Of a stretch of 44,316 nucleotides of DNA, positions 23,162 through 29,301 are shown piece by piece. A program made the position numbers and the translations under genes. The stretch is from an uncultured Bacilli bacterium. GTDB taxonomy: Bacteria > Bacillota_I > Bacilli_A > RF39 > UBA660. Numbering within the stretch: the first letter of the stretch is position 1; each line of letters begins with the position of its first letter. The stretch lies in the NCBI GenBank assembly GCA_947589535.1, contig CANQAS010000006.1, forward strand, positions 1 to 44,316, read 5' to 3'. The notes below the pieces were generated by a model. The model searched no databases, had not been told where the DNA came from, and saw only the letters and a program-made list of their open reading frames with translations.

Positions 23162-23421
23162 TTTTTTAATGCTTCAATTTCTTCTTGTATTTTACCTTTT
23201 GCAAAAATTCCTTTTGCTTTTTCAAATTGTTTTTCTAATTCTTTAATCTTTTCTTCATTGTTATTTTCTTTTAAATCATCTTCTTTATTATCTTGTTTTT
23301 TATCTTTTATTTCATTCTTTTTGAATTTTCCACTTTCTTTCATAGCAGTTTTCAAATCTACACCATTTTTAATAAATATTTTTCTTCCACCAACTGTTCT
23401 CCAAACTCCATCTTCAAACAT
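23146..23421 (-). CDS. Minor structural protein, N-terminal part of the ART fusion
   Basis: 91 aa in the zero frame. It begins MFEDGVWRTVGGRKIFIKNG, a W-R-x-(I/V)-G-G-R-x-(I/V)-F-I motif common at the ends of phage minor head proteins, then a Lys/Glu-rich coiled coil and TAG. With the -1 shift the product is a 260-aa fusion with the ADP-ribosyltransferase-like domain; without it a 91-aa protein. SD AAAGGTG. It has its own promoter-like box just upstream. Confidence 0.65.
   Translation of the reverse strand: MFEDGVWRTVGGRKIFIKNGVDLKTAMKESGKFKKNEIKDKKQDNKEDDLKENNNEEKIKELEKQFEKAKGIFAKGKIQEEIEALKKVIKM
23161..23169 (-). promoter_or_regulatory. Candidate -1 frameshift heptamer A AAA AAG
   Basis: In the zero frame the codons are TTA AAA AAG followed by GTT. 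A AAA AAG is the most efficient bacterial -1 slippery sequence (as in dnaX). Slipping leads from EALKK into GYKNVEEYRKF of the ART frame. A plain one-base indel in the A6 run (mutation or assembly error) is the alternative. Confidence 0.6.
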
Positions 23422-23440
23422 ATATTCATCACCTTTTATA

Positions 23441-23449
23441 ATTATATCA
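23441..23449 (-). promoter_or_regulatory. Extended -10 promoter of the ART-fusion gene
   Basis: TGATATAAT, extended -10, about 20 bp upstream of the ATG. The -35 position falls in the U-run of the terminator at 23465-23491 and matches poorly. Weak on its own, but it is placed between a terminator and a gene. Confidence 0.45.
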
Positions 23450-23464
23450 TAATTACTTATTAAT

Positions 23465-23491
23465 AAAAAATGCTATTATTTTAATAGCATT
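23465..23491 (-). terminator. Terminator of the small early-type cassette
   Basis: Minus RNA: AATGCTATTA / TAATAGCATT, 10-bp stem with a 3-nt loop, then six U. The stem overlaps the stop codon of the zinc-ribbon gene. Confidence 0.85.
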
Positions 23492-23750
23492 AATTTTTAC
23501 TTCTATAACTTAATCTTTCTTGATATTCTTTTAAATGGCATTCTTCACACACAGTATATCCTAGTCCTAGTGGGTTGTGTACTTGCATAGAAGTATAACC
23601 ATCTCCATATCGAATTTCTTTTCCACACTGACAACAATTAATTATTTCTTCCATATTATCTGTACATAAAGGAACATTCCATTCATCAGGTATTATGTAA
23701 TCTTCATATTTTTGTTCTTTTTCATTAAATTTTTGATATTTTCTCTTCAT
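23490..23750 (-). CDS. Zinc-ribbon protein (86 aa)
   Basis: Two CxxC pairs (CCQCGKE near residue 40 and VCEECH near 69) enclose a short beta segment, a zinc ribbon or treble clef. The N-terminus is charged (FNEKEQKYEDYIIPDEW). SD AGGAG before the ATG. Last gene of the three-gene cassette that starts at the operator-controlled promoter at 24241-24269. Function unknown; zinc ribbons in small phage genes often bind RNA polymerase, nucleic acid or host proteins. Confidence 0.65.
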   Translation of the reverse strand: MKRKYQKFNEKEQKYEDYIIPDEWNVPLCTDNMEEIINCCQCGKEIRYGDGYTSMQVHNPLGLGYTVCEECHLKEYQERLSYRSKN

Positions 23751-23758
23751 ATAATCTC

Positions 23759-24052
23759 CTATTCTTCTTCTGGTTTCTTACTAGATAAGAATGTTATTCT
23801 TTCTGCAATTAGTTTTAATTCTTTTCCTTCTTCTTGTTGTAATTTACCTTTAACACCAACAGTATCATTTATTTTACAGTATTCTTTAACACTTTCAGCA
23901 ATATTATTATATAATTCTACATTAATGTAATCTGTTTCATATATTCCATCTTCATTTTTATATGGTCTTGGTACTGATAGTGTTAAAGTTAAATTGTTTC
24001 CTTCTTGATACGTACTTTTAATTTTTCCTACAATTACTACTTAGTTCAACAT
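23759..24052 (-). pseudogene. Second SSB-like gene with ochre codon at position 4
   Basis: A near-ideal SD (AAAGGAGG) stands 6 nt before ATG TTG AAC TAA, then the frame continues open for 93 codons: VVIVGKIKSTYQEGNNLTLT, the YETDYINVELYNNIAESVKE segment, NDTVGVKGKL and ITFLSSKKPEEE. This is a complete OB-fold SSB core that lacks the usual acidic tip. Most relatives would read MLNK at the start, so a single A to T change explains the stop. Either a recent nonsense mutation, a sequencing error, or a conditionally read gene. No other start codon exists before the core. Confidence 0.75.
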
Positions 24053-24206
24053 TCTCTTCCTCCTTTCCTATTAAACTTTCTAATAATATATCATCTAGTC
24101 TTTCAATAATATAATCAATATCAACTCTATTTTCTAACCCTTTTTCAATATTAATATTTTGATTATATTTTAATTCTTCTATAAATTCACTTAATCTTTC
24201 TTTCAT
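24018..24206 (-). CDS. Hypothetical helical protein (62 aa)
   Basis: Small acidic helical protein (MKERLSEFIEELKYNQNINI, then YIIERLDDILLESLIGKEEE). AAAGGAGAGATG precedes its ATG. First gene behind the early-type promoter at 24241-24269. It overlaps the SSB-like gene by 35 bp in another frame. No family recognised. Confidence 0.55.
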   Translation of the reverse strand: MKERLSEFIEELKYNQNINIEKGLENRVDIDYIIERLDDILLESLIGKEEENVELSSNCRKN

Positions 24207-24240
24207 TTTTACATCTCTCCTTTTTTAAATTTCTAAACTT

Positions 24241-24269
24241 ATTATATCACTAAAAATTAAAAAAATCAA
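24241..24269 (-). promoter_or_regulatory. Early-type promoter of the 24.2-kb cassette
   Basis: TTGATT (24264-24269), 17-bp spacer, TATAAT (24241-24246) with TG extension (GTGATATAAT). Same boxes and spacing as the early promoter at 9579-9607, with the same operator layout upstream. This cassette is therefore probably switched with the early genes although it lies within the late region. Confidence 0.75.
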
Positions 24270-24276
24270 TAAAAAG

Positions 24277-24312
24277 TTAAAATTTATTTTAAAATGTTAA
24301 AATTTATTTTAA
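24277..24312. promoter_or_regulatory. Tandem operators TTAAAATTTATTTTAA
   Basis: Two exact copies at 24277-24292 and 24297-24312, starting 20 bp apart. The first begins 8 bp upstream of the -35 of the minus-strand promoter. They also lie upstream of the plus-strand gene at 24418 and could serve both directions. Confidence 0.65.
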
Positions 24313-24417
24313 TAAAATTTAATAAGTTTCCTATTTTATCGGTGCATTTTATTCTTTAAAATATATGTGATAAAATTTTAATGTTGAAAATATAATCATA
24401 ATAATAAAGGGGTGTTT

Positions 24418-24819
24418 ATGAAAGAAGTAACTAAATTAATGATTGAGCAATATAATTTAAAAAAATTAAAATTAGATTTTATGGGATATTCATTCAATAA
24501 TATTAACCAATTAAGTTATCATCATCTAATAATTCCAAGAAGATTAAATGGTGAAATGACTTTTGAAAACGGTGCTATATTGAGACAAAATACTTCACAT
24601 GATTATTTACATAGAATAGAAAGAATAGATTATGATATGTATTTGGCAATTACTTATGAGATGATTGATGAAAAGATTAAAGGTTACATAGATGTAAACA
24701 ATTTAATTGCTATAAATGATATTTTAAATGAATTTGAAAAAGAATATTACAATTTAAAAACTAAAAGTGGTACTCCAATTATAAGAAAAGAATATACTAA
24801 AAGATTATTCAAGAATTAA
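24418..24819 (+). CDS. HNH-like protein, the only plus-strand gene
   Basis: 133 aa from ATG 24418, with AAAGGGGTG upstream. Core pattern LSYHHLIIPRR, a GEMTFENGAILRQNTSHDYL segment and HRIERIDYDMY, that is HHxxxP ... ENGAIL ... H..LH, typical of small HNH/His-Me-finger proteins in Firmicutes phages. A helical tail follows. It is oriented against all other genes and bounded by an operator region and a two-way terminator, so it looks like an inserted unit (homing endonuclease or moron). A TATAAT at 24391-24396 may be its promoter; its -35 is weak. Confidence 0.65.
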   Translation: MKEVTKLMIEQYNLKKLKLDFMGYSFNNINQLSYHHLIIPRRLNGEMTFENGAILRQNTSHDYLHRIERIDYDMYLAITYEMIDEKIKGYIDVNNLIAINDILNEFEKEYYNLKTKSGTPIIRKEYTKRLFKN

Positions 24820-24853
24820 AAAATGCACAATATTTTCCGTTTTATTGTGCATT
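24815..24853. terminator. Bidirectional terminator between convergent genes
   Basis: Arms AATGCACAAT (24822-24831) and ATTGTGCATT (24844-24853), 10-bp stem. On the minus strand it is followed by TTTTTTAATT, a good terminator for the late transcript. A third arm copy, ATTGTGCATT, at 24886-24895 is followed by TTTTATTATTTT and can pair with the first arm to form the plus-strand terminator. Confidence 0.85.
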
Positions 24854-24899
24854 CTTAGTTCATTTAATACATTATTTTGTCAATTATTGTGCATTTTTA

Positions 24900-25256
24900 T
24901 TATTTTACTTTCCAAGCACTCCACATTTTATAATCTCTACAATCAAATGTATCAAATATAGTTCCATCTATTATAGCAGTGATGTGGTTAGGCATTGTTA
25001 CTAAATAAGTTCCTTCTGGATATTCATTTGAAAATTCTTCAACAGTTTTAGAATAGTGTGGCATTCTTCTATATCTTTTGTCTAAATAATTTTCAACAAA
25101 ATCAATATCATCTAATAATATACCCTCACTTTGTGCTATATCACTTAATTTTTCATAAGTTTCATTCCAACTCATATCTTCTGCTAATGATATAGCCCTT
25201 ATTACACAATCATTAACAAAATTTCCTTTTGAATTTGCATTATAAAATTTATACAT
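24900..25256 (-). CDS. Papain-fold cysteine peptidase-like protein
   Basis: 118 aa. NDCVIRAISLAEDMSWNETY holds a candidate catalytic Cys at the start of a helix; YLVTMPNHITAIIDGTIFDT supplies His and Asp in strands; the end CRDYKMWSAWKV fits. The pattern matches small papain-like (C39/transglutaminase-like) proteins found in virion gene blocks of gut Firmicutes phages. Substrate unknown; it could process virion proteins or cell-wall peptides. Starts at a TAATG overlap with the previous gene and ends just before the terminator. Confidence 0.7.
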   Translation of the reverse strand: MYKFYNANSKGNFVNDCVIRAISLAEDMSWNETYEKLSDIAQSEGILLDDIDFVENYLDKRYRRMPHYSKTVEEFSNEYPEGTYLVTMPNHITAIIDGTIFDTFDCRDYKMWSAWKVK

Positions 25257-25783
25257 TACATTTCACTTATTTTCTTTGTGTATTTTTTTATTAATTCTAA
25301 TTCTTCTTGTGAGTTAGCATCATCTTTTAGCATCTTAACAAAATCAACCATAGATTGTAACATATATTCTAAACTCTTCATGCTATCTTCTTTTGCACCA
25401 TAATTGCCTCTACTATATGCTTCTTTTCCTTCGCTATAAGCCATAAAGTTTTCTTGCATATCTTCTATGCTATCACTGCCTCTATACTTTCTGTCATAAC
25501 CTCTTCTGCCATAGTTTCCATAATTATCTCCAGCACCATATCTTTCTCTTCCATAGTTGCCATAATTTATTCCATAATTACTTCCACTATAACCCCCAGC
25601 ACTATAACCTCTGTATCTCATACTTTCATCTTCTCCTTTCATTTCTCCACAAATATCTTTGTGTATATCAACTAATTTATATAAATGGTCTAAATTACTT
25701 GTAGTAATTCCTTCTTTTAAAATATTATTTATTGATTTTTCAGTTGCATCTAATACGCCTTTTTGCATTTCTTGTTCTTTCAT
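25256..25783 (-). CDS. Gly/Tyr/Arg-rich virion-associated protein (175 aa)
   Basis: Helical N-terminus (about 1-50), then a low-complexity middle of YGNYGR-like repeats (about 55-110), and a helical end with LEYMLQSMVDFVKMLKDDAN and ELELIKKYTKKISEM. A family recurring in gut Firmicutes phages beside the beta-sandwich and Cys-rich proteins seen here; function not known to me. The Tyr/Arg/Gly segment could be an assembly or adhesion region. Confidence 0.65.
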   Translation of the reverse strand: MKEQEMQKGVLDATEKSINNILKEGITTSNLDHLYKLVDIHKDICGEMKGEDESMRYRGYSAGGYSGSNYGINYGNYGRERYGAGDNYGNYGRRGYDRKYRGSDSIEDMQENFMAYSEGKEAYSRGNYGAKEDSMKSLEYMLQSMVDFVKMLKDDANSQEELELIKKYTKKISEM

Positions 25784-25968
25784 ACTTTCTCCTTTCTCAA
25801 TTCTTCTAATAAACTAATAATTTTATTATATTGTTCATCTTGTTCTTTTAAATGGTTTTCAATTTGATTTACTTGTTTATCATTTAGATTTAAATTTTGT
25901 ATTCCTATCATAAAAGATAAGATATTAATTAAATCTATTAAATAAGCATATTCTGTCTTACTATCCAT
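25780..25968 (-). CDS. Small helical phage protein (62 aa)
   Basis: Helices DSKTEYAYLIDLINILSFMI and a second amphipathic helix with IENHLKEQDEQYNKIISLLE. It overlaps both neighbours by a few bases, a sign of coupled translation. A conserved companion of the Gly/Tyr-rich protein in similar phages. Function unknown. Confidence 0.6.
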   Translation of the reverse strand: MDSKTEYAYLIDLINILSFMIGIQNLNLNDKQVNQIENHLKEQDEQYNKIISLLEELRKEKV

Positions 25969-26416
25969 TTAATCTTGTTATTGTTATATTAGCATTTTGA
26001 ATTGTAGGAATTTCAGTAGCAGTTGCAACTGGTGTAGTCGTTGATAAAATACTTGGTACACTTTGTATTGTTAAGGTAGCATCTCCTCTGCAACATACTG
26101 GTACAACTTTATTAATTGATACATTTGTATAATCTCCAGCAGTTGTTATTTGTGCTATTGTTGTTGTTCCTGGTAATAATATTCCATCCATATAAAGTCC
26201 AAATGCTACACTACCAACAGTTGCACTACTAACATTTGCATTAAATGTTACTCTATAATTACCACCACTTAATATTTTATATAATGGTGAATTTTCACTA
26301 TGTTGCAACCACCCACAACAATTAGCACTTCTTGTTCTTATACAATCTGTTTGAAATGTAACTGGAGCAGAATTGTTTGAAAGTGTTTCTATTGTTTCTT
26401 GATAACTTTGTATCAT
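25961..26416 (-). CDS. Beta-sandwich (collagen-like/exosporium tip-type) virion protein
   Basis: 151 aa. The segment GGNYRVTFNANVSSATVGSV, FGLYMDGILLPGTT and a series of alternating strands to VATATEIPTIQNANITITRL form a TNF/C1q-like jelly roll as in exosporium glycoprotein tips. Cysteine pairs (ANCCGW, PVCCRG) are unusual and may form disulfides outside the cell. Probably an accessory decoration or adhesin of the virion. Confidence 0.65.
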   Translation of the reverse strand: MIQSYQETIETLSNNSAPVTFQTDCIRTRSANCCGWLQHSENSPLYKILSGGNYRVTFNANVSSATVGSVAFGLYMDGILLPGTTTIAQITTAGDYTNVSINKVVPVCCRGDATLTIQSVPSILSTTTPVATATEIPTIQNANITITRLNG

Positions 26417-26440
26417 CTTTAAATCATTCCTTTCTTTAAA

Positions 26441-26474
26441 TAAAATTAAAGAGGTATAGACTTGCTATACCTCT
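26441..26474 (-). terminator. Intrinsic terminator after the Gly-rich virion gene
   Basis: Minus RNA: AGAGGTATAG / CTATACCTCT, 10-bp stem with a 5-nt loop, followed by TTAATTTTATTT. The U-run is interrupted, so partial readthrough to the next genes is likely. Confidence 0.65.
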
Positions 26475-26481
26475 TATGGTT

Positions 26482-26547
26482 AGGACATTTATGTCCTTAT
26501 CATTTAGCAAGTTCTCTTATGAGTTTCCTGTCATCAGGAGTTTGCTA
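26482..26547 (-). ncRNA. Compact structured 3' UTR element (three-way junction)
   Basis: Directly after the stop of the spliced gene: outer stem TAGCAA / TTGCTA (542-547 with 505-510) encloses two hairpins, CCTG-ATGA-CAGG (527-538) and CTC-ATAA-GAG (514-523). Next comes a hairpin AGGACAT / ATGTCCT (482-497) and then the terminator. Every base block is paired, and G+C is high for this genome. It matches no RNA class I can name. Confidence 0.45.
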
Positions 26548-27266
26548 TTAATAATTTCCACAGCCACAACCACTGTTTGCATATACACTATAATTTAGTG
26601 GAGCATTTGGGTTACATACCAAATATGATGGACGTGGACATGGAGATAATCTGTCAATAATTGTATCTGTGATGTAATTTGATTGTTGAGATTGACTTGC
26701 TCTTAATTCAGCATTATTTAATTTAGTTTGTAATGCTTGAATTTGTGCGTTCTTGTCTTCTATTCTGTTAGCAACAATTTCATCATGTAATGCTCTGTAA
26801 TTTGCATTTTGATTTTCAATTACATCTCTTGTATTGTTACATAATGTTTGTTGAATAGCATTAGTATTCATAGCCATATTGTAATTTACACCTTGAATAC
26901 CGCTTCTTAAATCACAACAACATTCAGCCAATTGACTTCCAAGTCCTGTTATTCCTCTTTCAATTTGGAAAGATTGGTTACATAAAGCATTGTTTAGATT
27001 AGCAAATCCAGTAGCAACGCCCATATTTGTTGTATTAAAGTTTTCTAAAGTACTATATCCTAGATTACAAATACCTTGATTTACTTGGTTAATTCCAGAG
27101 TTTACAGTATTGAATCCATCAGATAACAAACGTTGTAGAGTAGCAAAATCAGAGTTCAAAACATAAGCGTCCATTACAGAACCTCCTCCATTTGAACCAT
27201 TTCCATCGTTTCCCCAGCCGTTTCTTCCCCAGCCACAAAAAACGAATAAGAATAAGATTATTATCC
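26548..27266 (-). CDS. Exon 2 of an intron-split virion protein (273 aa after splicing)
   Basis: Joined to exon 1 at 27982-28084 the frame is continuous: ...GYGAW then W and IIILFLFVFCGWGRNGWGND. The exon starts with a transmembrane segment, a Gly/Asn/Ser linker, and VMDAYVLNSDFATLQRLLSD, followed by NTVNSGINQVNQGICNLG-type helices, ECCCDLRSGIQG and a Cys/Tyr end (SGCGCGNY). An ATG at 27172-27174 would give only the C-terminal 208 aa. This family, with an intact WW-III-LF hydrophobic segment, is frequent in gut Firmicutes phages; its role is unknown, possibly a membrane-active virion protein. Confidence 0.8.
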
Positions 27267-27981
27267 CAATTTGTTATCGTATGAGCTTTTTATCTCATAC
27301 TTCTATAACTTACTTATTTGTTATAGTTCAGCATATCTTTTCAAATGTTTCCAAGTTCTTCCTGATTTAATATCACATATAGTTGATGGAGATATATTAA
27401 ATTTTTTAGATAATTCTTTATTACTTAAATTAGTATTATTTAAAATATAAATAACATCTTTTTCTTTTAATTTAGAATATGAACATTTTTCACCGTATTT
27501 ATGTAATCCATTTATTATTGCGTGATTTCTGTTTTCTTGATTTGTTACAAATTCTAAATTTTCAACAGAATTATTTTCTTTATTTCCGTCTTTGTGATTA
27601 ACCTGTGGTTTATTTTCAGGATTATCAATATATTTTTCTGCAACAAGTCTATGAACAAACATTAATTTTTTTCCTATACACACTCTTAAATAACCTTTTC
27701 CATTTTTTTGTGGTTTTACTATATGTCCATTATGTTTATTTATAACTTGTCCACTTTTAGTTATAATATAGTCGTCAATTGAATAACGTTTGCCTTTTTG
27801 CATTATTATCCCCTCCACCTACATTATAATATATTTAAAAACATTTGTCGAGGTCTCTTGGGTAGATTATATCTTTTCACTACCTATGCGTTGCCCCTGA
27901 CTATACTTTGTATAGTCTTCGGTTCTGATTAGCATTTCAGCTTTCCAGTTTAATACCTCAATTTACCCTTGGCAGATTTCT
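27267..27981 (-). other. Group I intron (715 nt)
   Basis: Exon 1 ends in CUUGGU, which pairs with the guide GCCAAG eight nt into the intron (P1, U.G at the splice site). UUGAGGU (27955-27961) pairs with ACCUCGA (27848-27854) as P3; GACUAUAC / GUAUAGUC is a perfect hairpin (27899-27917); GGUAG / CUACC encloses AAGAUAUAAUCU, like the conserved S element. A P9-type hairpin GUAUGAG / CUCAUAC (27279-27300) comes before the terminal G at 27267. Splicing restores the reading frame exactly. An HNH gene fills the P8 region. Confidence 0.85.
27321..27803 (-). CDS. Intron-encoded HNH homing endonuclease
   Basis: 160 aa from ATG 27801-27803, chosen because GGAGGGG lies 6 nt upstream; a GTG 15 nt earlier sits inside that SD. 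NUMOD-like N-terminus (YSIDDYIITKSGQVINKHNG), HNH core KLMFVHRLVAEKYI, the ENKPQVNHKDGNKENNSVEN stretch and LEFVTNQENRNHAI, then a C-terminal HTH (LSNKELSKKFNISPSTICDI) for target recognition. Family role: cuts intron-less alleles of the host gene and so spreads the intron. Confidence 0.93.
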   Translation of the reverse strand: MQKGKRYSIDDYIITKSGQVINKHNGHIVKPQKNGKGYLRVCIGKKLMFVHRLVAEKYIDNPENKPQVNHKDGNKENNSVENLEFVTNQENRNHAIINGLHKYGEKCSYSKLKEKDVIYILNNTNLSNKELSKKFNISPSTICDIKSGRTWKHLKRYAEL

Positions 27982-28084
27982 ACCAAGCACCATATCCATC
28001 ACCAAATCCACCATTACTACCACTATTTCCACCATTACTTCTAGTAGCAAGGTCGATTGTTGGAACGATTCCTTCTCCTCTCAT
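27982..28084 (-). CDS. Exon 1 of the intron-split virion protein
   Basis: ATG 28082-28084 with AAAGGAG nine nt upstream. Encodes MRGEGIVPTIDLATRSNGGN, a Gly/Ser/Asn run and GYGAW, plus one base of the next codon. Without splicing, translation stops at the TAG that begins after TGG. MRGEG(I/L)VPT is the usual N-terminus of this phage protein family, which confirms that this is the true start of the gene. Between here and 28158 I see only a weak inverted repeat. Confidence 0.82.
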
Positions 28085-28157
28085 AGTTAAAATCTCCTTT
28101 CATATAATAGTATTATGGAATTGCAATATTATAAATTAAACCATAATATCTTATTAA

Positions 28158-28400
28158 CTATAAGCCTATATCATCTCTAAATTTTGATATTTCTGTGTCA
28201 AAATCTTTTCCTTGTTCTTTACATACATTTCTTGCAAAGGTTTCTATACCCTTATAGTCTTTATTTTCGACCATTTTTAGAACATTTTTTGCCATAAGGT
28301 TATTATTACCCATTAGCATTTGTATCATTGCTTCTTGTGGATTTTTTATACTCTTCATAAACATTCCCATTTGTTTTAGCTTATTTATAGGATTGTTCAT
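28158..28400 (-). CDS. Small conserved phage protein (80 aa)
   Basis: Helical, Met-rich: MNNPINKLKQMGMFMKSIKN, EAMIQMLMGNN, then MVENKDYKGIETFARNVCKE and a final FDTEISKFRDDI. The pattern recurs as a small companion gene in this virion block of gut phages. SD AGAAGGGAG. Function unknown. Confidence 0.65.
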   Translation of the reverse strand: MNNPINKLKQMGMFMKSIKNPQEAMIQMLMGNNNLMAKNVLKMVENKDYKGIETFARNVCKEQGKDFDTEISKFRDDIGL

Positions 28401-28402
28401 AT

Positions 28403-28831
28403 CTAATCTCCCTTCTTAATTTTTTTTATTTCTGATTTTATTTCTTTAATGTCTTCTTTCATATCGTCAATATCACTTAAATCTATGTCTTTAATTGATT
28501 TTTTTAAGTCTTCAATTGTTGCATATTGTACTTTTGGTGTGTCTTTTTCTTCTATTGGCTTATAAATTGTTGTTTTACTAGTTCCATTTGTTAATAATTG
28601 TTTTGTTACAATAGCAGTTCCATCAATAGTAGGAAAATAACTAACACTTCCATCTAATGGATATTCACTATTTTTAGCAACTTCTACTGAATCTACCATT
28701 TTTCCATTTAATGTTTGTCTGTTTTGTGTTGCTATCTGTGTTGTATTTTGTGTTCCATTAAAATCATTTACAGGTATAGTTGGTTGACTATATCTTTGAT
28801 AGTATGGGTTATAATATGGGTTATTATACAT
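28403..28831 (-). CDS. Conserved virion-associated protein (142 aa)
   Basis: Start set at ATG 28829-28831 (AAGGAG nine nt upstream), giving MYNNPYYNPYYQRYSQPTIP. The core LNGKMVDSVEVAKNSEYPLD, GSVSYFPTIDGTAIVTKQLL and GTSKTTIYKP is a family signature in Firmicutes phages. The C-terminus is a coiled coil (DDMKEDIKEIKSEIKKIKKG). Tyr/Asn-rich N-terminus. Probably a minor virion component; role unknown. Confidence 0.7.
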   Translation of the reverse strand: MYNNPYYNPYYQRYSQPTIPVNDFNGTQNTTQIATQNRQTLNGKMVDSVEVAKNSEYPLDGSVSYFPTIDGTAIVTKQLLTNGTSKTTIYKPIEEKDTPKVQYATIEDLKKSIKDIDLSDIDDMKEDIKEIKSEIKKIKKGD

Positions 28832-28890
28832 TTCTTTCATCTCCTTAAAATAGAAAAGAGAAAATGAATTAATACTCCTCAAATTATGTT

Positions 28891-28914
28891 TTAAATAATT
28901 CTAATGAGTTTCAT
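28891..28914 (-). CDS. Short upstream ORF MKLIRII
   Basis: ATG AAA CTC ATT AGA ATT ATT TAA with an excellent SD (AAGGAGG, 2 nt spacing to ATG). It lies in the leader after the terminator at 28942-28970 and 60 nt before the next start. Spacing is short, so initiation may be weak. Possible leader peptide or chance. Confidence 0.3.
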   Translation of the reverse strand: MKLIRII

Positions 28915-28941
28915 TTCCTCCTTCCAATTAAATTATTGCAT

Positions 28942-28970
28942 AAAAAAAGAAGTTGAAATTGCCAACTTCT
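28942..28970 (-). terminator. Terminator after the HTH gene
   Basis: Minus RNA: AGAAGTTG / CAACTTCT, 8-bp stem with a 7-nt loop, then seven U. Separates the small HTH gene from the virion block downstream. Confidence 0.8.
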
Positions 28971-28987
28971 AGACATATTATTGCCAC

Positions 28988-29185
28988 TTATATTATCTTA
29001 ATTATTTTCTTTTTTAATTTACTTATCCATCTACTTGCTGTTCTCTCACTTATGTTCAATTCCATTGCTATTTTAGTTATACTATAACCCTTTATTTTCA
29101 TTTCAAATATTCTTGCCAAATCATCATTTAACATTAATTTATCTTTTAAATATTCATATTCATCTTTTGTGAAATCAAATTTCAT
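28988..29185 (-). CDS. Small HTH regulator (sigma-70 region 4 / LuxR-like)
   Basis: 65 aa. DEYEYLKDKLMLNDDLARIF then a helix-turn-helix MKIKGYSITKIAMELNISER followed by TASRWISKLKKKI. The long recognition helix and GYS.TKIA.EL..SERT pattern is that of sigma region 4.2/LuxR-type HTH. It could act as a late-gene activator. Strong terminator behind it. Confidence 0.7.
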   Translation of the reverse strand: MKFDFTKDEYEYLKDKLMLNDDLARIFEMKIKGYSITKIAMELNISERTASRWISKLKKKIIKII

Positions 29186-29196
29186 ATTTCACCCAC

Positions 29197-29301
29197 TTAC
29201 ATATATCTTCCACATTTAGAACATCTTTTTTGCTTTGATTTTCTAATTTTCTTTCTTGTGGTTTTAGTGGTTTTACTATAACTCTGTTTAATCTTTGTCA
29301 T
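29197..29301 (-). CDS. Basic CxxC mini-protein (34 aa)
   Basis: MTKIKQSYSKTTKTTRKKIR followed by KSKQKRCSKCGRYM. Very basic, with a single CxxC zinc knuckle at the end. ATG overlaps the stop region of the upstream gene, with GGTGGTG as SD. A nucleic-acid-binding peptide is likely by composition. Below the usual gene-calling size limit. Confidence 0.5.
   Translation of the reverse strand: MTKIKQSYSKTTKTTRKKIRKSKQKRCSKCGRYM

Noticed and set aside
26520-26545. H 'CUGAUGA ... GAAAC' string resembling a hammerhead ribozyme core
   Set aside because: Only three nucleotides lie between the two core strings, so stem II cannot form, and the bases are better used in the CCTG/CAGG hairpin.
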